Positions 37,477-46,910 are shown, numbered from the stretch's first letter. The stretch is 64,000 nucleotides of DNA from Fodinibacter sp963730365 (GCA_963730365.1 CAVSRM010000008.1:310001-374000); one strand, 5' to 3'. The notes: generated by a model not told the origin, from the sequence alone. Made by a program: numbers and translations.

Positions 37477-38277
37477 TCAGGTCCTCGGGGCGGGACCGCC
37501 GGCTGCCACGGGCGGGGTGCGGCGTCCTGTGGCGACCCGCAGCAACCAGATGGTCAGCCACAACTCCCCGACGACGGACGGCAGGCCCACGAGGACGAGG
37601 AACGGGGTGGACCAGGCCTCGTAGTCGGCCAGGGCGAGGTGGGCCACCGTGTCGACCACGTAGGCCGTCCCTGCGGCCACGAGCACCCAGGCCAGCACGC
37701 GCGGCCCGGCGGCGGTGAGCAGGAGGAGACGTCCGAGGAGAATGACGTGCACGCCGAACGCCGCCAGGCCGGCGACCCAGGTGAAGTCGAACGCACGCAG
37801 GGCGAGCAGCACCTGGCTGTCAGGTGCGGAGCCGGCGAGCTCCGGATCGCTCACGAGCATGAGTGCGGCGAAGAGGAAGACGAGTGCCGTCCCGAGCACC
37901 ACGGTGTAGCCGAGCCGGAACCAGGCGGCGAGCAGGGAGAGGTCGCCGTGGACCCGGCGGAACAGCACGTACAGGGCCCACGCGACCGCGATGTCGAGCA
38001 CGAAGATCGCGAGGAAGGCGACCGCGCCGAGCCGCACCGACGCTTCGGACTCCGAGAGGGCCGTGGCGGTGGCGGCGGCGTCGCCGGCATCGAGGACCGG
38101 CGAGAGGGCGAGGAAGTTGGCGATGATCGCGAGGACGAAGATCGCGAGGTAGCCGATCGCGGCAACTGCGGCGGCCGTGCGGGGCTGGGTGACGCCTGGA
38201 CCCCGGGTGGCCGTTCCTGTCATGCCGGATGCCGGGTCGGTGGTGCCTCCGGGGGTGGTCGTGGTGATGGTGGACAC
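37477..38277 (-). CDS. DUF4386 membrane protein
   Basis: 266 residues with six to seven membrane segments. AAVAAIGYLAIFVLAIIANF, ALYVLFRRVHGDLSLLAAWFRLGYT and AAFGVHVILLGRLLLL match DUF4386 proteins, which have no assigned role. AGGAG lies 5 bases before the GTG. It ends near the MDR remnant and is on the same strand. Confidence 0.75.
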   Translation of the reverse strand: MSTITTTTPGGTTDPASGMTGTATRGPGVTQPRTAAAVAAIGYLAIFVLAIIANFLALSPVLDAGDAAATATALSESEASVRLGAVAFLAIFVLDIAVAWALYVLFRRVHGDLSLLAAWFRLGYTVVLGTALVFLFAALMLVSDPELAGSAPDSQVLLALRAFDFTWVAGLAAFGVHVILLGRLLLLTAAGPRVLAWVLVAAGTAYVVDTVAHLALADYEAWSTPFLVLVGLPSVVGELWLTIWLLRVATGRRTPPVAAGGPAPRT

Positions 38278-38314
38278 GGGAGCTCCTGGTGGGTAGGGGG
38301 ACGGACGTCAGGGG

Positions 38315-39282
38315 TCAGAGGGTGAGGGCGACCTTGCCCCGGGCGTGCCCCGCGGCGAGGTGCTCGATGGCCTTGGCGGCCTCGTGGAGGGGGAAGGTGC
38401 GCTCGAGGCAGGGCCGCAGGCGACCGTCATCGACGAGGCCGCCGAGCACGGCGTAGTCCTTCCCGTCCTCGCGGCTCAGCAGGGCGGTCAGCCGCTGGCG
38501 CACGAACGGGGACCGGACCGCGGCGAGGAGCTGACGGTGCGCGCCGGCCGTCCAGCGGCCGCCGTTGTCGCCCCCAGCGATGACGAGGGTGCCCGTGGGC
38601 GTGAGCGCGCGGCGCAGGAGGGAGATCGGGCGGTTGCCGGCGAGGTCGACACGAGGTCGTAGCGGGGGCCCCGCGCGTCGACCTCCTCGCTCGCGTAGTC
38701 GATGACCTCGCTCGCACCGAGCGAGCGGACCAGGTCGGCCTTGTGGCGGCTGGCGACGGCCGCCACCTCCCCGCCGAGGGCGACGGCGAGCTGCACGGCG
38801 AACGTGCCGACGCCGCCGGACGCACCGATGACGAGGACTCGCTGGCCCGCCCGCAGCCGACCGGCGTCGCGCAGCGCCTGCAGGGCCGTGACGCCCGAGA
38901 CGGGGAGCACAGCTGCCTCCGCGAACGACACCGTTGCGGGCTTCGCGGCGAGGCGCGACTCAGGAACCACCGCGAGCTCGGCGAAGGACCCGGCGGCTGT
39001 GCCGATGACCTCGTCACCGACCGCCGCGCCGATCACCTCGGCCCCCACTGCCTCGACGACACCGGCGACGTCCCGACCGGCCACGGGCACGCGGGGCCGG
39101 CGCAGGCCGCCGACGACACGGGCGGCATACGGGCGGCCGGTCATCAGGTGCCACGTGCCCCGGTCGATGCCGGCGGCCTGCACCCGGACGAGCACCTCAC
39201 GGGCCCCCGGCGCGGGATCGGGACGCTCCTCGATCCTCAACCGGTCGGTGCCTCCGTACCGGGTCTGGACGACTGCTCTCAT
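38315..39282 (-). pseudogene. Frameshifted zinc-free MDR oxidoreductase (quinone oxidoreductase-like)
   Basis: An intact gene would give about 322 residues. It starts MRAVVQTRYGGTDRLRIEER at 39282 with AAGGAG 8 bases upstream, and has GTWHLMTGRPYAAR, a Rossmann loop VLVIGASGGVGTFAVQLA and ASEVIDYASEEVDARGPRYDLV. After this the frame is lost. Removing the shift by supposing one missing base at about 38650 restores VDLAGNRPISLLRRAL and RQRLTALLSREDGKDY through to the C-terminal GKVALTL. One deletion thus separates it from a full NAD(P)H-dependent MDR reductase. It may be a true pseudogene or an assembly error. The divergent TetR gene would be its regulator. Confidence 0.85.
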
Positions 39283-39309
39283 CTCGCTGCTCCTTCGTCG
39301 ATTCATACC

Positions 39310-39352
39310 GTACGCTGTAAGTAATAGGAAGGACCGTATGCTTACGGCGTAC
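39310..39352. promoter_or_regulatory. Operator-like inverted repeat between MDR remnant and tetR
   Basis: Arms GTACGCTGTAAG (39310-39321) and CTTACGGCGTAC (39341-39352) match at 11 of 12 positions. ACCGTA-YGCT also repeats directly inside the element. Its place between a TetR gene and its divergent neighbour suggests autoregulation. Confidence 0.65.
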
Positions 39353-39382
39353 GTCTTGTCAAGGTCGAAAGAGGAGTCACCC

Positions 39383-40060
39383 GTGGTCGGTCGCCCGAGA
39401 TCCCCCCGCGCGCAGGCCTTGAGCCGGGGCGCCATCGTGCGGGCAGCGCTCGATGTCGCCGACGTCGACGGCCTCGCCGCCGTGTCGATGCGCACGGTCG
39501 CCAAGCGCCTCGATGTGGAGGCGATGTCGCTGTACAACCACGTGCGCAACAAGGACGACATGCTCGACGGCCTGGTCGATCTCGTGTTCGCGGAGTTCTA
39601 TTCGCCGACAACAGGTTCGGACTGGGTGGAGCAGATGCGGGAGCGGTCGCGGTCCGGCCGGCGGGCCATGTCGCGGCATCCGTGGGCGATCGGCCTCATG
39701 GACTCGCGACGCAGCGCGGGCCTCGAGACCCTCCGGCACCACGACGCCGTCATCGGCTGCCTGCGCGAGGCCGGGTTCTCACTCTCGCTCACCGGCCACG
39801 CGTTCGCCCTGTTGGACGCGCACCTGTACGGGTTCGTCGTGCAGGAGCAGAGCATGGCATTCGAGGGGGAGGACGACCTCGCCGAGCTCGGCACGCAGAT
39901 GCTCGAGCGCCTCCCCGAGGGCGAGCTCGCCCACTTCCGTGACTTCACGCTGCAGCACGCCCTCCAGCCCGGCTACGACTTCGGTGCCGAGTTCGACGAC
40001 GGCCTCGAGCTGATCCTCGACGGACTGGCCCGGCGCCTCGCTGCGACGACGCAGGAATGA
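39383..40060 (+). CDS. TetR-family regulator with TetR_C (class 1) ligand domain
   Basis: 225 residues. Helix-turn-helix AVSMRTVAKRLDVEAMSLYNHVRNKDDMLDGLVD (about 25-60) is typical of the tetracycline-repressor subgroup, and the rest is an all-helical ligand domain with GHAFALLDAHLYGFVVQEQ. The GTG at 39383 is chosen for GAGGAG 6 bases upstream; the ATG at 39338 would place the operator inside the gene. It is divergent from the broken oxidoreductase, which it probably represses. Confidence 0.88.
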   Translation: MVGRPRSPRAQALSRGAIVRAALDVADVDGLAAVSMRTVAKRLDVEAMSLYNHVRNKDDMLDGLVDLVFAEFYSPTTGSDWVEQMRERSRSGRRAMSRHPWAIGLMDSRRSAGLETLRHHDAVIGCLREAGFSLSLTGHAFALLDAHLYGFVVQEQSMAFEGEDDLAELGTQMLERLPEGELAHFRDFTLQHALQPGYDFGAEFDDGLELILDGLARRLAATTQE

Positions 40061-40170
40061 CGCGGTGATCCTCGACCTCGATGGCCCGACTGGTCGGGGC
40101 AAGGCTCGCAACCTCGTGGGCTCGAGCCCGGAGCGACCGCGAGCGTTCACGCAGGAGGGTCGACCACGCG

Positions 40171-41787
40171 CTATGCGAGCGGGCCGGTGACTCCCTCGAC
40201 CGCGCTGCGGACCGTGCCGTCGAGGACGAGCCGGTGGGCGGTCTCGATCTCGGGAGAGAGCCAGCGGTCCGTGCCGGGGCGCGAGGCACCCGCTGCGAGG
40301 AGCGCGTCGACGACCGCGCCGGTGGCGGGCGAGGACGGCAGCGGCGCGCGCAGCTGGATGCCCCGGGCTGCCGTGAGGACCTCGACGGCCAAGACCCGGG
40401 AGAGCCCGTCGACGGACCGTCGCAGCTTGCGGGCCGCCGACCACCCCATCGAGACGTGGTCCTCCTGCATCGCCGAGCTGGGAATGGAGTCCACGGATGC
40501 CGGTGCCGCCAGCCGCTTCAGCTCCGACACGACTGCTGCCTGGGTGTACTGCGCGATCATGTGGCCGCTGTCGACCCCGGGGTCGTCGGCGAGGAACGGC
40601 GGCAGGCCGTGGTTGCGCGAGACGTCGAGGAACCGGTCGGTGCGCCGCTCGGACATCGAGGCGACGTCGGCGGCGACGATCGCGAGGAAGTCGAGGACGT
40701 AGGCGACCGGTGCGCCGTGGAAGTTCCCGTTCGACTCGACACGGCCGTCTGGGGTGACGACCGGGTTGTCGACCGCAGAGGCGAGCTCCCAGCCGGCGAC
40801 GCGGGTCGCGTGGTCGAGGGTGTCCCGCGCTGCACCGGCCACGACCGGGGCGCACCGGAGGGAGTAGGCATCCTGGACCCGGGTGCACGCCTCGGTGCGG
40901 TGCGACTCGCGGATCCCGCTGTGCGCCATGATCTTCCGGATGTTCGAGGCCACGACGGCCTGCCCGGGCTGGGGTCGGAGCTCGTGCAGGTCGGCGGCGA
41001 ACACATCATCGCTCCCGAGCAGCCCCTCGACCGACATCGCGGCCGAGACGTCGGCCACGACGAGCAGTTCGCGCAGGTCGTGCAGTGCGAGGCACAGCAT
41101 GCCGAGCATGCCGTCGGTGCCGTTGATGAGCGCCAGCCCCTCCTTCTCCTCCAGCTCGACGGGGGTCAGTCCGGCGGCAGCGAAGGCCTGGGCGGCCGGC
41201 ATCCGTTCGCCCGCGGCGTCGCGCACCTCACCCTCCCCCATGAGGGCGAGGGCGCAGTGCGCGAGCGGGGCGAGGTCGCCCGAACAGCCCAGCGAGCCGT
41301 ACTCGTGGACCACCGGGGTGATCCCGGCATCCAGCATCGCGACGTAGGTCGCCAACGTCTCCTCCCGGATGCCGGTGCGACCGGTCGCCAGCGTCGAGAT
41401 GCGCAGGAGCATGAGGGCGCGCACGACGTCACGCTCGACCTCCGGCCCGGACCCCGCCGCGTGGGAGCGCACGAGGGAGCGCTGGAGCTGGTGGCGCATC
41501 GCCGTGGGGATGTGTCGCGTCGCCAGGGCGCCGAAACCGGTCGAGACCCCGTAGTGCGGCTCGGTGTCGTTCGCGAGGCCGCGGATCACCTCACGCGTTC
41601 GGCGGACCTCGTCGAAGGATGCCGGGTCGAGCTGCACCGGGGCGTCGTGGCGTGCCACCCGAACAACCTCGTCGATGGTGAGGGGCCCGGTGCCGATCGT
41701 CACCGGATGCGACCCACGGCCGCTGGTCTCGCCCGTGGGCGCGGCGGAGAAGGGCTCGGGGGTGGTGGCACGGTTCATACCCTCCAT
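40171..41787 (-). CDS. hutH: Histidine ammonia-lyase
   Basis: 538 residues. The MIO cofactor arises from the Cys-Ser-Gly of EYGSLGCSGDLAPLAHCAL; Cys in the first position is allowed in the family pattern, although Ala is commoner. Also present are YGVSTGFGALATRHI, ALINGTDGMLGML, SVDNPVV-like SAVDNPVVTPDG and QEDHVSMGWSAARKLR. It deaminates histidine to urocanate. The ATG at 41787 is one of two close starts (also 41778); neither has a well-spaced ribosome site. It is divergent from the iclR gene, with a palindromic operator between. Confidence 0.96.
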   Translation of the reverse strand: MEGMNRATTPEPFSAAPTGETSGRGSHPVTIGTGPLTIDEVVRVARHDAPVQLDPASFDEVRRTREVIRGLANDTEPHYGVSTGFGALATRHIPTAMRHQLQRSLVRSHAAGSGPEVERDVVRALMLLRISTLATGRTGIREETLATYVAMLDAGITPVVHEYGSLGCSGDLAPLAHCALALMGEGEVRDAAGERMPAAQAFAAAGLTPVELEEKEGLALINGTDGMLGMLCLALHDLRELLVVADVSAAMSVEGLLGSDDVFAADLHELRPQPGQAVVASNIRKIMAHSGIRESHRTEACTRVQDAYSLRCAPVVAGAARDTLDHATRVAGWELASAVDNPVVTPDGRVESNGNFHGAPVAYVLDFLAIVAADVASMSERRTDRFLDVSRNHGLPPFLADDPGVDSGHMIAQYTQAAVVSELKRLAAPASVDSIPSSAMQEDHVSMGWSAARKLRRSVDGLSRVLAVEVLTAARGIQLRAPLPSSPATGAVVDALLAAGASRPGTDRWLSPEIETAHRLVLDGTVRSAVEGVTGPLA

Positions 41788-41833
41788 GGAACCGCTGACC
41801 CCGAGACCGGTCGAGGTCGTGGGCGGTCATTGC

Positions 41834-41849
41834 GTCTCGTACGCGAGAC
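41834..41849. promoter_or_regulatory. Candidate Hut IclR operator, site 1 (hutH/iclR intergenic)
   Basis: GTCTCGTACGCGAGAC has 6-base perfect arms around TACG. It is 47 bases upstream of hutH and 59 upstream of the iclR gene, and overlaps the predicted -35 of the latter. Confidence 0.7.
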
Positions 41850-41873
41850 ACCCCCGCGATGGACGGCTATCAT
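41845..41873 (+). promoter_or_regulatory. Predicted promoter of the iclR-family gene
   Basis: GAGACA (41845-41850), 17 bases, TATCAT (41868-41873). The -35 lies inside operator site 1, which implies autorepression. Confidence 0.5.
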
Positions 41874-41907
41874 TCAGGCTGCTGGGACGAGCGGACGAGG
41901 AGGCCTC

Positions 41908-42672
41908 ATGGCCAATGCCCCCGCGGCCGGTCACGCGCTCGACGTACTCGACCACCTCGCCCGGCGCGGCGAGCCGGTGGCCGCCGCGGCTCTCGCCCGT
42001 GACCTCGGGCTTCCGCGCTCGAGCGTCTACCACCTGCTCGCCGTGCTCGTGGACCGCGGCTACGTGCGTCACCTTCCGGAGGAGCGGCGCTACGGCCTGG
42101 GCATCGCCGCCTACGAGCTGGGCTCGGCCTACCAGCGCCAGGCCCCGCTGCAGCGGATGGCCCGCGGCGTGATGGACCGGCTCGTCGACCGCACCGGCCA
42201 CAACGCGCACCTCGCGGTGCTGCACGGACGCGACGTGCTCTATGTCATCGAACAGCGCGCACCGGGACGGCCCTTGCTCGTGACGGACGTCGGTGTGCGG
42301 CTCCCCGCAGTACTCACCGCCTCGGGACTGGCCATGCTCGCCCAGCTCCCGCCCGCGCAGGTACGCGCCCTCTTCCCCGACCGCACGGCGCTCGTCCAGC
42401 GCGACGGCCGTGGCCCCACCTCCACGACCCAGCTGCGCTCCCAGCTCCAGGCGGTCCGCCAGCGGGGCCACGCCGTCGAGGACGGCCTCGTCACGCTGGG
42501 GCTGGGCTCGGTGGCCGTCTCCGTGCCGGACCACAACGACTACCCCGTCGCCGGCATCGCGGTGACCTACCCCCAGAGCGACGTCGACGAGGACACGACC
42601 AGCCGACTCGTGCACGAGGTACGCCAGGCCGCGGCGGCCCTGAGTGCGCGCCTCGGTCGCGTGGCCCACTGA
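41908..42672 (+). CDS. IclR-family regulator, probable hut repressor
   Basis: 254 residues. The N-terminal winged helix (about 8-65) has ALDVLDHLARRGEPVAAAALARDLGLPRSSVYHLLAVLVDRGYV; the C-terminal IclR ligand domain includes NAHLAVLHGRDVLYVIEQ, RLPAVLTASGLAMLAQL and VPDHNDYPVAGIAVTYP. GAGGAGG lies 6 bases before the ATG. Divergent orientation from hutH and the shared GTCT-N8-AGAC sites at three hut promoters argue that it controls histidine degradation. Urocanate is the usual inducer in Hut systems, but the ligand here is not known. Confidence 0.88.
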   Translation: MANAPAAGHALDVLDHLARRGEPVAAAALARDLGLPRSSVYHLLAVLVDRGYVRHLPEERRYGLGIAAYELGSAYQRQAPLQRMARGVMDRLVDRTGHNAHLAVLHGRDVLYVIEQRAPGRPLLVTDVGVRLPAVLTASGLAMLAQLPPAQVRALFPDRTALVQRDGRGPTSTTQLRSQLQAVRQRGHAVEDGLVTLGLGSVAVSVPDHNDYPVAGIAVTYPQSDVDEDTTSRLVHEVRQAAAALSARLGRVAH

Positions 42673-42738
42673 CCCCAGCGGACGCGACGACGGGCGGTCG
42701 ACGTGGGGGTGGCCTCGGATCCGTGACCTCTGGCCGGC

Positions 42739-43593
42739 TCACCGGCCGGGTGCGGCCCTCACGGCGCGGACCACGCGAACGCGGTCGGCGCCCAGGCGAC
42801 CGGTGTCGGGCACAACGGCGGCGAAGGCCGACGGGGCGTGGACCGTCGCCTCGTCGAAGCCGCAGCCGCGCAGGGCCACCTCGGCGGCGCGCGCGTCGCG
42901 GAAGTGGAAGTGCACCCGGCCGCGAACCGCTGCTCCCAGCCCCGAGGCGACGAGCCGGTCGACCGGACCGGCCACCCCGACGAGATGAAGGTCGGAGAGG
43001 TAGAGCACCTGCGGAAACCGCTCGGTCCCGACCACCAGCCGGCTCCACAGGTCGAGCACCGCGTCGGTCGGGAAGTAGTTGACCAGCCCCTCGGTCACGA
43101 CGGCGACACCCTTCCTGTCGTCGACGGCCGAGAACACCTGCTCGAGCGAGCCGTCGAAGACGTCCGCGGACTCCACGCTCAGACGGGCCGACGCGGAACC
43201 GGTGCGCCGCAGTCTCGCCCGCTTGGTCGCCGCCATCGCCGGGAGGTCGACCTCGACGTAGGTCAGCCGGGGGAAACGAGCGGTCATCCGCAGACCGCGC
43301 GGACTGAGGCCGGCCGCCAGCTCGATGACCGTGCCGACGCCTCCGGACTCGAGTGCCTCGACGAGCAGGTGGTCGATCAGGCGGTGCCGCGCCAGGAGGA
43401 AGGACTCCACGCGCAGCGCGCCAACCGCGTCGAGCGCCCGTCCCCTCAGGGCACCGATCCTCCCGGCGATGTGCGAGGCAGGAGTCTCCAGCGCCGGTTC
43501 CCCGAGACCGGCCGCAGTCCACACGTGACTCGTGAACCGGGCCGTCGGCGAGATCGCGGCGGACCCGCCACGGCACCTCGACGACACGCCCAT
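42739..43593 (-). CDS. Class I SAM methyltransferase, leucine-carboxyl-methyltransferase-like
   Basis: 284 residues. The SAM-binding segment is GTVIELAAGLSPRGLRMTARF, then LTYVEVDLPAMAATKR and VAVVTEGLVNYFP, the order seen in LCM/PpmM-type O-methyltransferases. The substrate is unknown. It is divergent from the FAD oxidoreductase gene with 83 bases between. Confidence 0.8.
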   Translation of the reverse strand: MGVSSRCRGGSAAISPTARFTSHVWTAAGLGEPALETPASHIAGRIGALRGRALDAVGALRVESFLLARHRLIDHLLVEALESGGVGTVIELAAGLSPRGLRMTARFPRLTYVEVDLPAMAATKRARLRRTGSASARLSVESADVFDGSLEQVFSAVDDRKGVAVVTEGLVNYFPTDAVLDLWSRLVVGTERFPQVLYLSDLHLVGVAGPVDRLVASGLGAAVRGRVHFHFRDARAAEVALRGCGFDEATVHAPSAFAAVVPDTGRLGADRVRVVRAVRAAPGR

Positions 43594-43676
43594 CTCCCGA
43601 CGGTACTCGCGAGACGACCCCCGCCGTGGATCACCATCGGCGGACGATACCGTGGCGGCACACGATTGGAGCTCCC

Positions 43677-45278
43677 ATGCCGTCAGGGACAGTGCCCACG
43701 ACCGACTACGACGTCATCGTGATCGGGTCCGGCATCGGGGGGCTGGCCGCGGCCGGCATCCTCGCCGAGCTCGAGGGCAAGCGCGTGCTCGTCCTGGAGT
43801 CACACTTCAAGCTCGGTGGCTTCACCCACACCTTCATGCGCAAGGGGTGGCACTGGGACGTCGGCATCCACTACCTCGGTGGGCTCCGGGAGGGCGGCAG
43901 CCTGCGCGGGCTGTTCGACCTGGTCACCGGCGGCTCCGTGAAGTGGCAGCAGATGCCGCACGTGCTCGAGGTCTTCCACTACCCCGACCTCACCTTCGAG
44001 GTGCCCAGCGACCCCTCGGAGTACGCGGCGGCCCTGACCAGCACCTTCCCCCAGGAGGCGGAGGCGATCACACGCTACTTCGCCGACGTCAAGCGGGCCT
44101 CCGCCTGGTTCGGGCGCGAGGGCTACCGCTGGTCGGCGCCGTGGCTCCTCCGCGGCGGGCTCGGGCTGGTGGGGCTGCGCGACCGCCGCCTCGGGCTGAC
44201 CACGACCAAGGACTACCTCGAGCACCGGTTCCGCGACCCGCGGTTGCGGGCCGTCGTGGCATCCCAGTGGGGTGACTACGGGCTGCCTCCCTCCCGCAGC
44301 GCGTTCGCCATGCACGCCCTCGTGGTGCAGCACTACCTCCGGGGCGGCTGGTACCCGGTGGGCACCTCCAAGACGATCGCCGACGGCGCCCAGGACGTCA
44401 TCGTGCGGCGAGGTGGCGCCTGCCTGGTCAACCACACGGTCGAGAAGGTCCTCATCGATGACGGGCGGGCCGTTGGGGTGGAGGTCAGCTACAAGAAGGG
44501 CCGAGGGCCCCACCACGCCACCTTCCGGGCGCCGGTCATCATCTCGGATGCCGGTGCGCACACGACCGCGACCCGGCTCCTGCCGACTGGTGCGGCTCCA
44601 CGGCTCTCGGCCGCCGTGGCCTCCGGGGAGCCGTCGATCTCCACCGTCACGCTCTACCTCGGGCTGAACGAGTCCCCGCAGACCCTCGGGTTCACCGGGG
44701 CCAACCACTGGTACTTCGACTCCTACGACCACGACGCGACCAGGGAGCGTTGGTCCGAGGTGCTGACGGGGAACTCACCGGGCGCCTACCTGTCCTTCCC
44801 CTCGTTGAAGGACCCGGAGGCCCAGCGGCACACCGCGGAGATCATCGCGTTCGTCGAGCACTCGGCCTTCGAGGAGTGGGCCGGCGACCAGTGGAAGCGG
44901 CGTGGACCGGAGTACGACGCACTCAAGCAGCAGATCGGTGACGGGCTGCTCGACCTGGTGGAGCGTCATCACCCCGGCTTCGGGGCGCTCGTGGCCTACC
45001 GCGAGCTGTCGACGCCGCTCACCGTCGAGGCGTTCACCGGCCACCGGGGCGGCGGCATCTACGGGATGGCCACCACACCGCAGCGGATCAAGGACCGACT
45101 CGTGCCGGCTCGCACCGAGATCGACGGGCTCTACATCGCCGGGGCGGACGCGTTCTCCCCCGGAGTGGCCGGCGCCATGATGGGTGGGGTCTTCGCGGCG
45201 GGTGCGGTCATGGGGCCCAAGGGCTTTCCCACGATCATGGGCGCCGCTGCCCGCGGAGCGCGAGAGACAGCGTCGTGA
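43677..45278 (+). CDS. FAD-dependent phytoene-desaturase/retinol-saturase-like oxidoreductase
   Basis: 533 residues. FAD-binding start DYDVIVIGSGIGGLAAAGILAE (GxGxxG), then VLVLESHFKLGGFTHTF, the Glu and GGxxHTF contacts of the carotenoid-desaturase/all-trans-retinol-13,14-reductase family. The C-terminal FAD motif is IDGLYIAGADAFSPGVAGAMMGG. Isoprenoid or polyunsaturated lipids are likely substrates. No phytoene synthase or other carotenoid gene is near, so carotenoid biosynthesis is not supported. GGAG lies 6 bases before the ATG. Confidence 0.85.
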   Translation: MPSGTVPTTDYDVIVIGSGIGGLAAAGILAELEGKRVLVLESHFKLGGFTHTFMRKGWHWDVGIHYLGGLREGGSLRGLFDLVTGGSVKWQQMPHVLEVFHYPDLTFEVPSDPSEYAAALTSTFPQEAEAITRYFADVKRASAWFGREGYRWSAPWLLRGGLGLVGLRDRRLGLTTTKDYLEHRFRDPRLRAVVASQWGDYGLPPSRSAFAMHALVVQHYLRGGWYPVGTSKTIADGAQDVIVRRGGACLVNHTVEKVLIDDGRAVGVEVSYKKGRGPHHATFRAPVIISDAGAHTTATRLLPTGAAPRLSAAVASGEPSISTVTLYLGLNESPQTLGFTGANHWYFDSYDHDATRERWSEVLTGNSPGAYLSFPSLKDPEAQRHTAEIIAFVEHSAFEEWAGDQWKRRGPEYDALKQQIGDGLLDLVERHHPGFGALVAYRELSTPLTVEAFTGHRGGGIYGMATTPQRIKDRLVPARTEIDGLYIAGADAFSPGVAGAMMGGVFAAGAVMGPKGFPTIMGAAARGARETAS

Positions 45279-45307
45279 GACGGCCGGGCTGACCCGAGGA
45301 GGTCGTG

Positions 45308-46891
45308 GTGGACGACGCGTCAGCGATCCTGGTGGGCGCACTGGCCGGAGGGATGCTGGCCTCAGCGGTGCGACTGCCCCCGCTCGTCGGCTTCCTCGCG
45401 GCGGGGTTCGCCCTGAGCGCCGTGGGTGTCACACCGTCCCCGGGCCTCGACCTCGCGGCCGGCCTCGGCGTCACGATCCTGCTCTTCGGGGTGGGCCTGA
45501 AGATCGACCTCCGCTCCTTGCTCCAGCGCGAGGTGTGGCTCACCGCCTCGGTCCACATGGTGCTCACGAGCGTGGTCGCGGGTTCGTTCGTGGGGCTGCT
45601 CGCGCTCGTGGGGGTGGGACTGGCCGCGGGCGGCGACCTGACCTCGTGGCTGCTCGTCGGCTTCGCGCTGTCGTTCTCGAGCACCGTCTTCGTGGTGAAG
45701 GTCCTGGAGGACCGCGGCTGGTCGCGCTCCCTCGTCGGCCGCACGGCGATCGGCGTGCTCGTGGTGCAGGACCTGGCGGCGGTCCTCTTCCTCGCCCTGG
45801 CCGAGGGTCGCACCCCGAGCCCCTGGGCCATCCTGCTCCTGCTCGTCATCCCGGCCGCCTGGCCGCTGCGCCGGATGCTCGCCTCGATCGGGCACGGCGA
45901 GCTGCTCCCCCTGCTCGGCGTCGTGCTCGCCCTGGTGCCCGGCTACGCCCTCTTCGAGGCGGTGGGCGTCAAGGGTGACGTGGGGGCCCTCGTCATCGGC
46001 ATGCTGCTCGCCGGGCAGCCTCGGGCCGATGAGCTCGCGAAGAGCCTCTTCGAGCTCAAGGACCTGCTCCTCGTCGCCTTCTTCGTCTCGATCGGCCTGG
46101 CGGGGCTGCCCACCGTCACCGAGCTCGCCATCGCCTGCGCGCTGTTGGTGCTGCTGCCCCTCAAGGCCTTCGGATTCGCCGTCCTCCTGTGGACTGCCCG
46201 GCTGCGCCGGCGCACCTCGGTGCTGGCCGGCACGGCGTTGGCGAACTACTCCGAGTTCGGCCTGATCGTCGTGGTGGCCGCGCCCGCGTCGATGCTCGAC
46301 GAGGGATGGACCACCGTCGTCGCGACGGCGGTCGCGGGCAGCTTCGTCGCCGCCTCGCTGCCGGGACGGCATCCCGAGTACCTCACCCGGGTCGTCCGCA
46401 GGGTGCTCCCCGACCGACCCACCGATCAGCTGCACCCCCAGGATCGGCCGCTCGAGGTCGGGACCGCCCAGGCAGTCGTCCTGGGCATGGGTCGCGTCGG
46501 CACCGCGGCATACGAACGACTGAGCGGTGCCCACGGCCTGGAGGTGCTGGGTCTGGAGACCTCCCGAGAGCGCGTTGACTCCCTCACCGGTCGCGGCCTG
46601 CGGGTGGTGGAGGGCGACGCCACCAACCCCGAGCTCTGGGCCGACCTCCCCTTCTGCGACGTCTCGCTGGTGCTCCTGGCGATGCCGTTCCACGGCAACA
46701 ACCTCGACGCCCTGGGGCAGCTACGGGCCAACGGCTTCGCCGGAACCATCGCCGTGGCCGCGCAGTACGACGACGACCTCGCGCAAGCCGTCGACCACGG
46801 CGCTCAGACCGGCATCCAGATCTACGATGGAGCGGGCTCCGAGCTGGCCGACCGCGCCGTGGCCCTGCTGCGGGACCTCGACCGGGAGTGA
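45308..46891 (+). CDS. CPA2/Kef-type cation:proton antiporter with TrkA-N domain
   Basis: 527 residues. About 12 membrane helices form a Na+/H+-exchanger domain with LPPLVGFLAAGFALS, TILLFGVGLKIDL, FALSFSSTVFVVKVLED and GVLVVQDLAAVLFLAL (QD motif). A C-terminal Rossmann domain (about 390-527) starts QAVVLGMGRVGTAAYERL. This is the KefB/YbaL layout of K+ efflux or pH-regulating antiporters. AGGAGG lies 5 bases before the GTG at 45308; GTG 45305 is an alternative. Confidence 0.9.
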   Translation: MDDASAILVGALAGGMLASAVRLPPLVGFLAAGFALSAVGVTPSPGLDLAAGLGVTILLFGVGLKIDLRSLLQREVWLTASVHMVLTSVVAGSFVGLLALVGVGLAAGGDLTSWLLVGFALSFSSTVFVVKVLEDRGWSRSLVGRTAIGVLVVQDLAAVLFLALAEGRTPSPWAILLLLVIPAAWPLRRMLASIGHGELLPLLGVVLALVPGYALFEAVGVKGDVGALVIGMLLAGQPRADELAKSLFELKDLLLVAFFVSIGLAGLPTVTELAIACALLVLLPLKAFGFAVLLWTARLRRRTSVLAGTALANYSEFGLIVVVAAPASMLDEGWTTVVATAVAGSFVAASLPGRHPEYLTRVVRRVLPDRPTDQLHPQDRPLEVGTAQAVVLGMGRVGTAAYERLSGAHGLEVLGLETSRERVDSLTGRGLRVVEGDATNPELWADLPFCDVSLVLLAMPFHGNNLDALGQLRANGFAGTIAVAAQYDDDLAQAVDHGAQTGIQIYDGAGSELADRAVALLRDLDRE

Positions 46892-46910
46892 CCGCAGGTA
46901 CCTTGGCGTG

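Noticed and set aside
41281..41310. Cys-Ser-Gly instead of Ala-Ser-Gly in the HutH cofactor loop
   Set aside because: Cys at this position is allowed in the ammonia-lyase family pattern, so the enzyme should still form MIO.
43677..45278. Carotenoid gene cluster
   Set aside because: The FAD enzyme resembles phytoene desaturases, but no crtB, crtE or cyclase gene is near.
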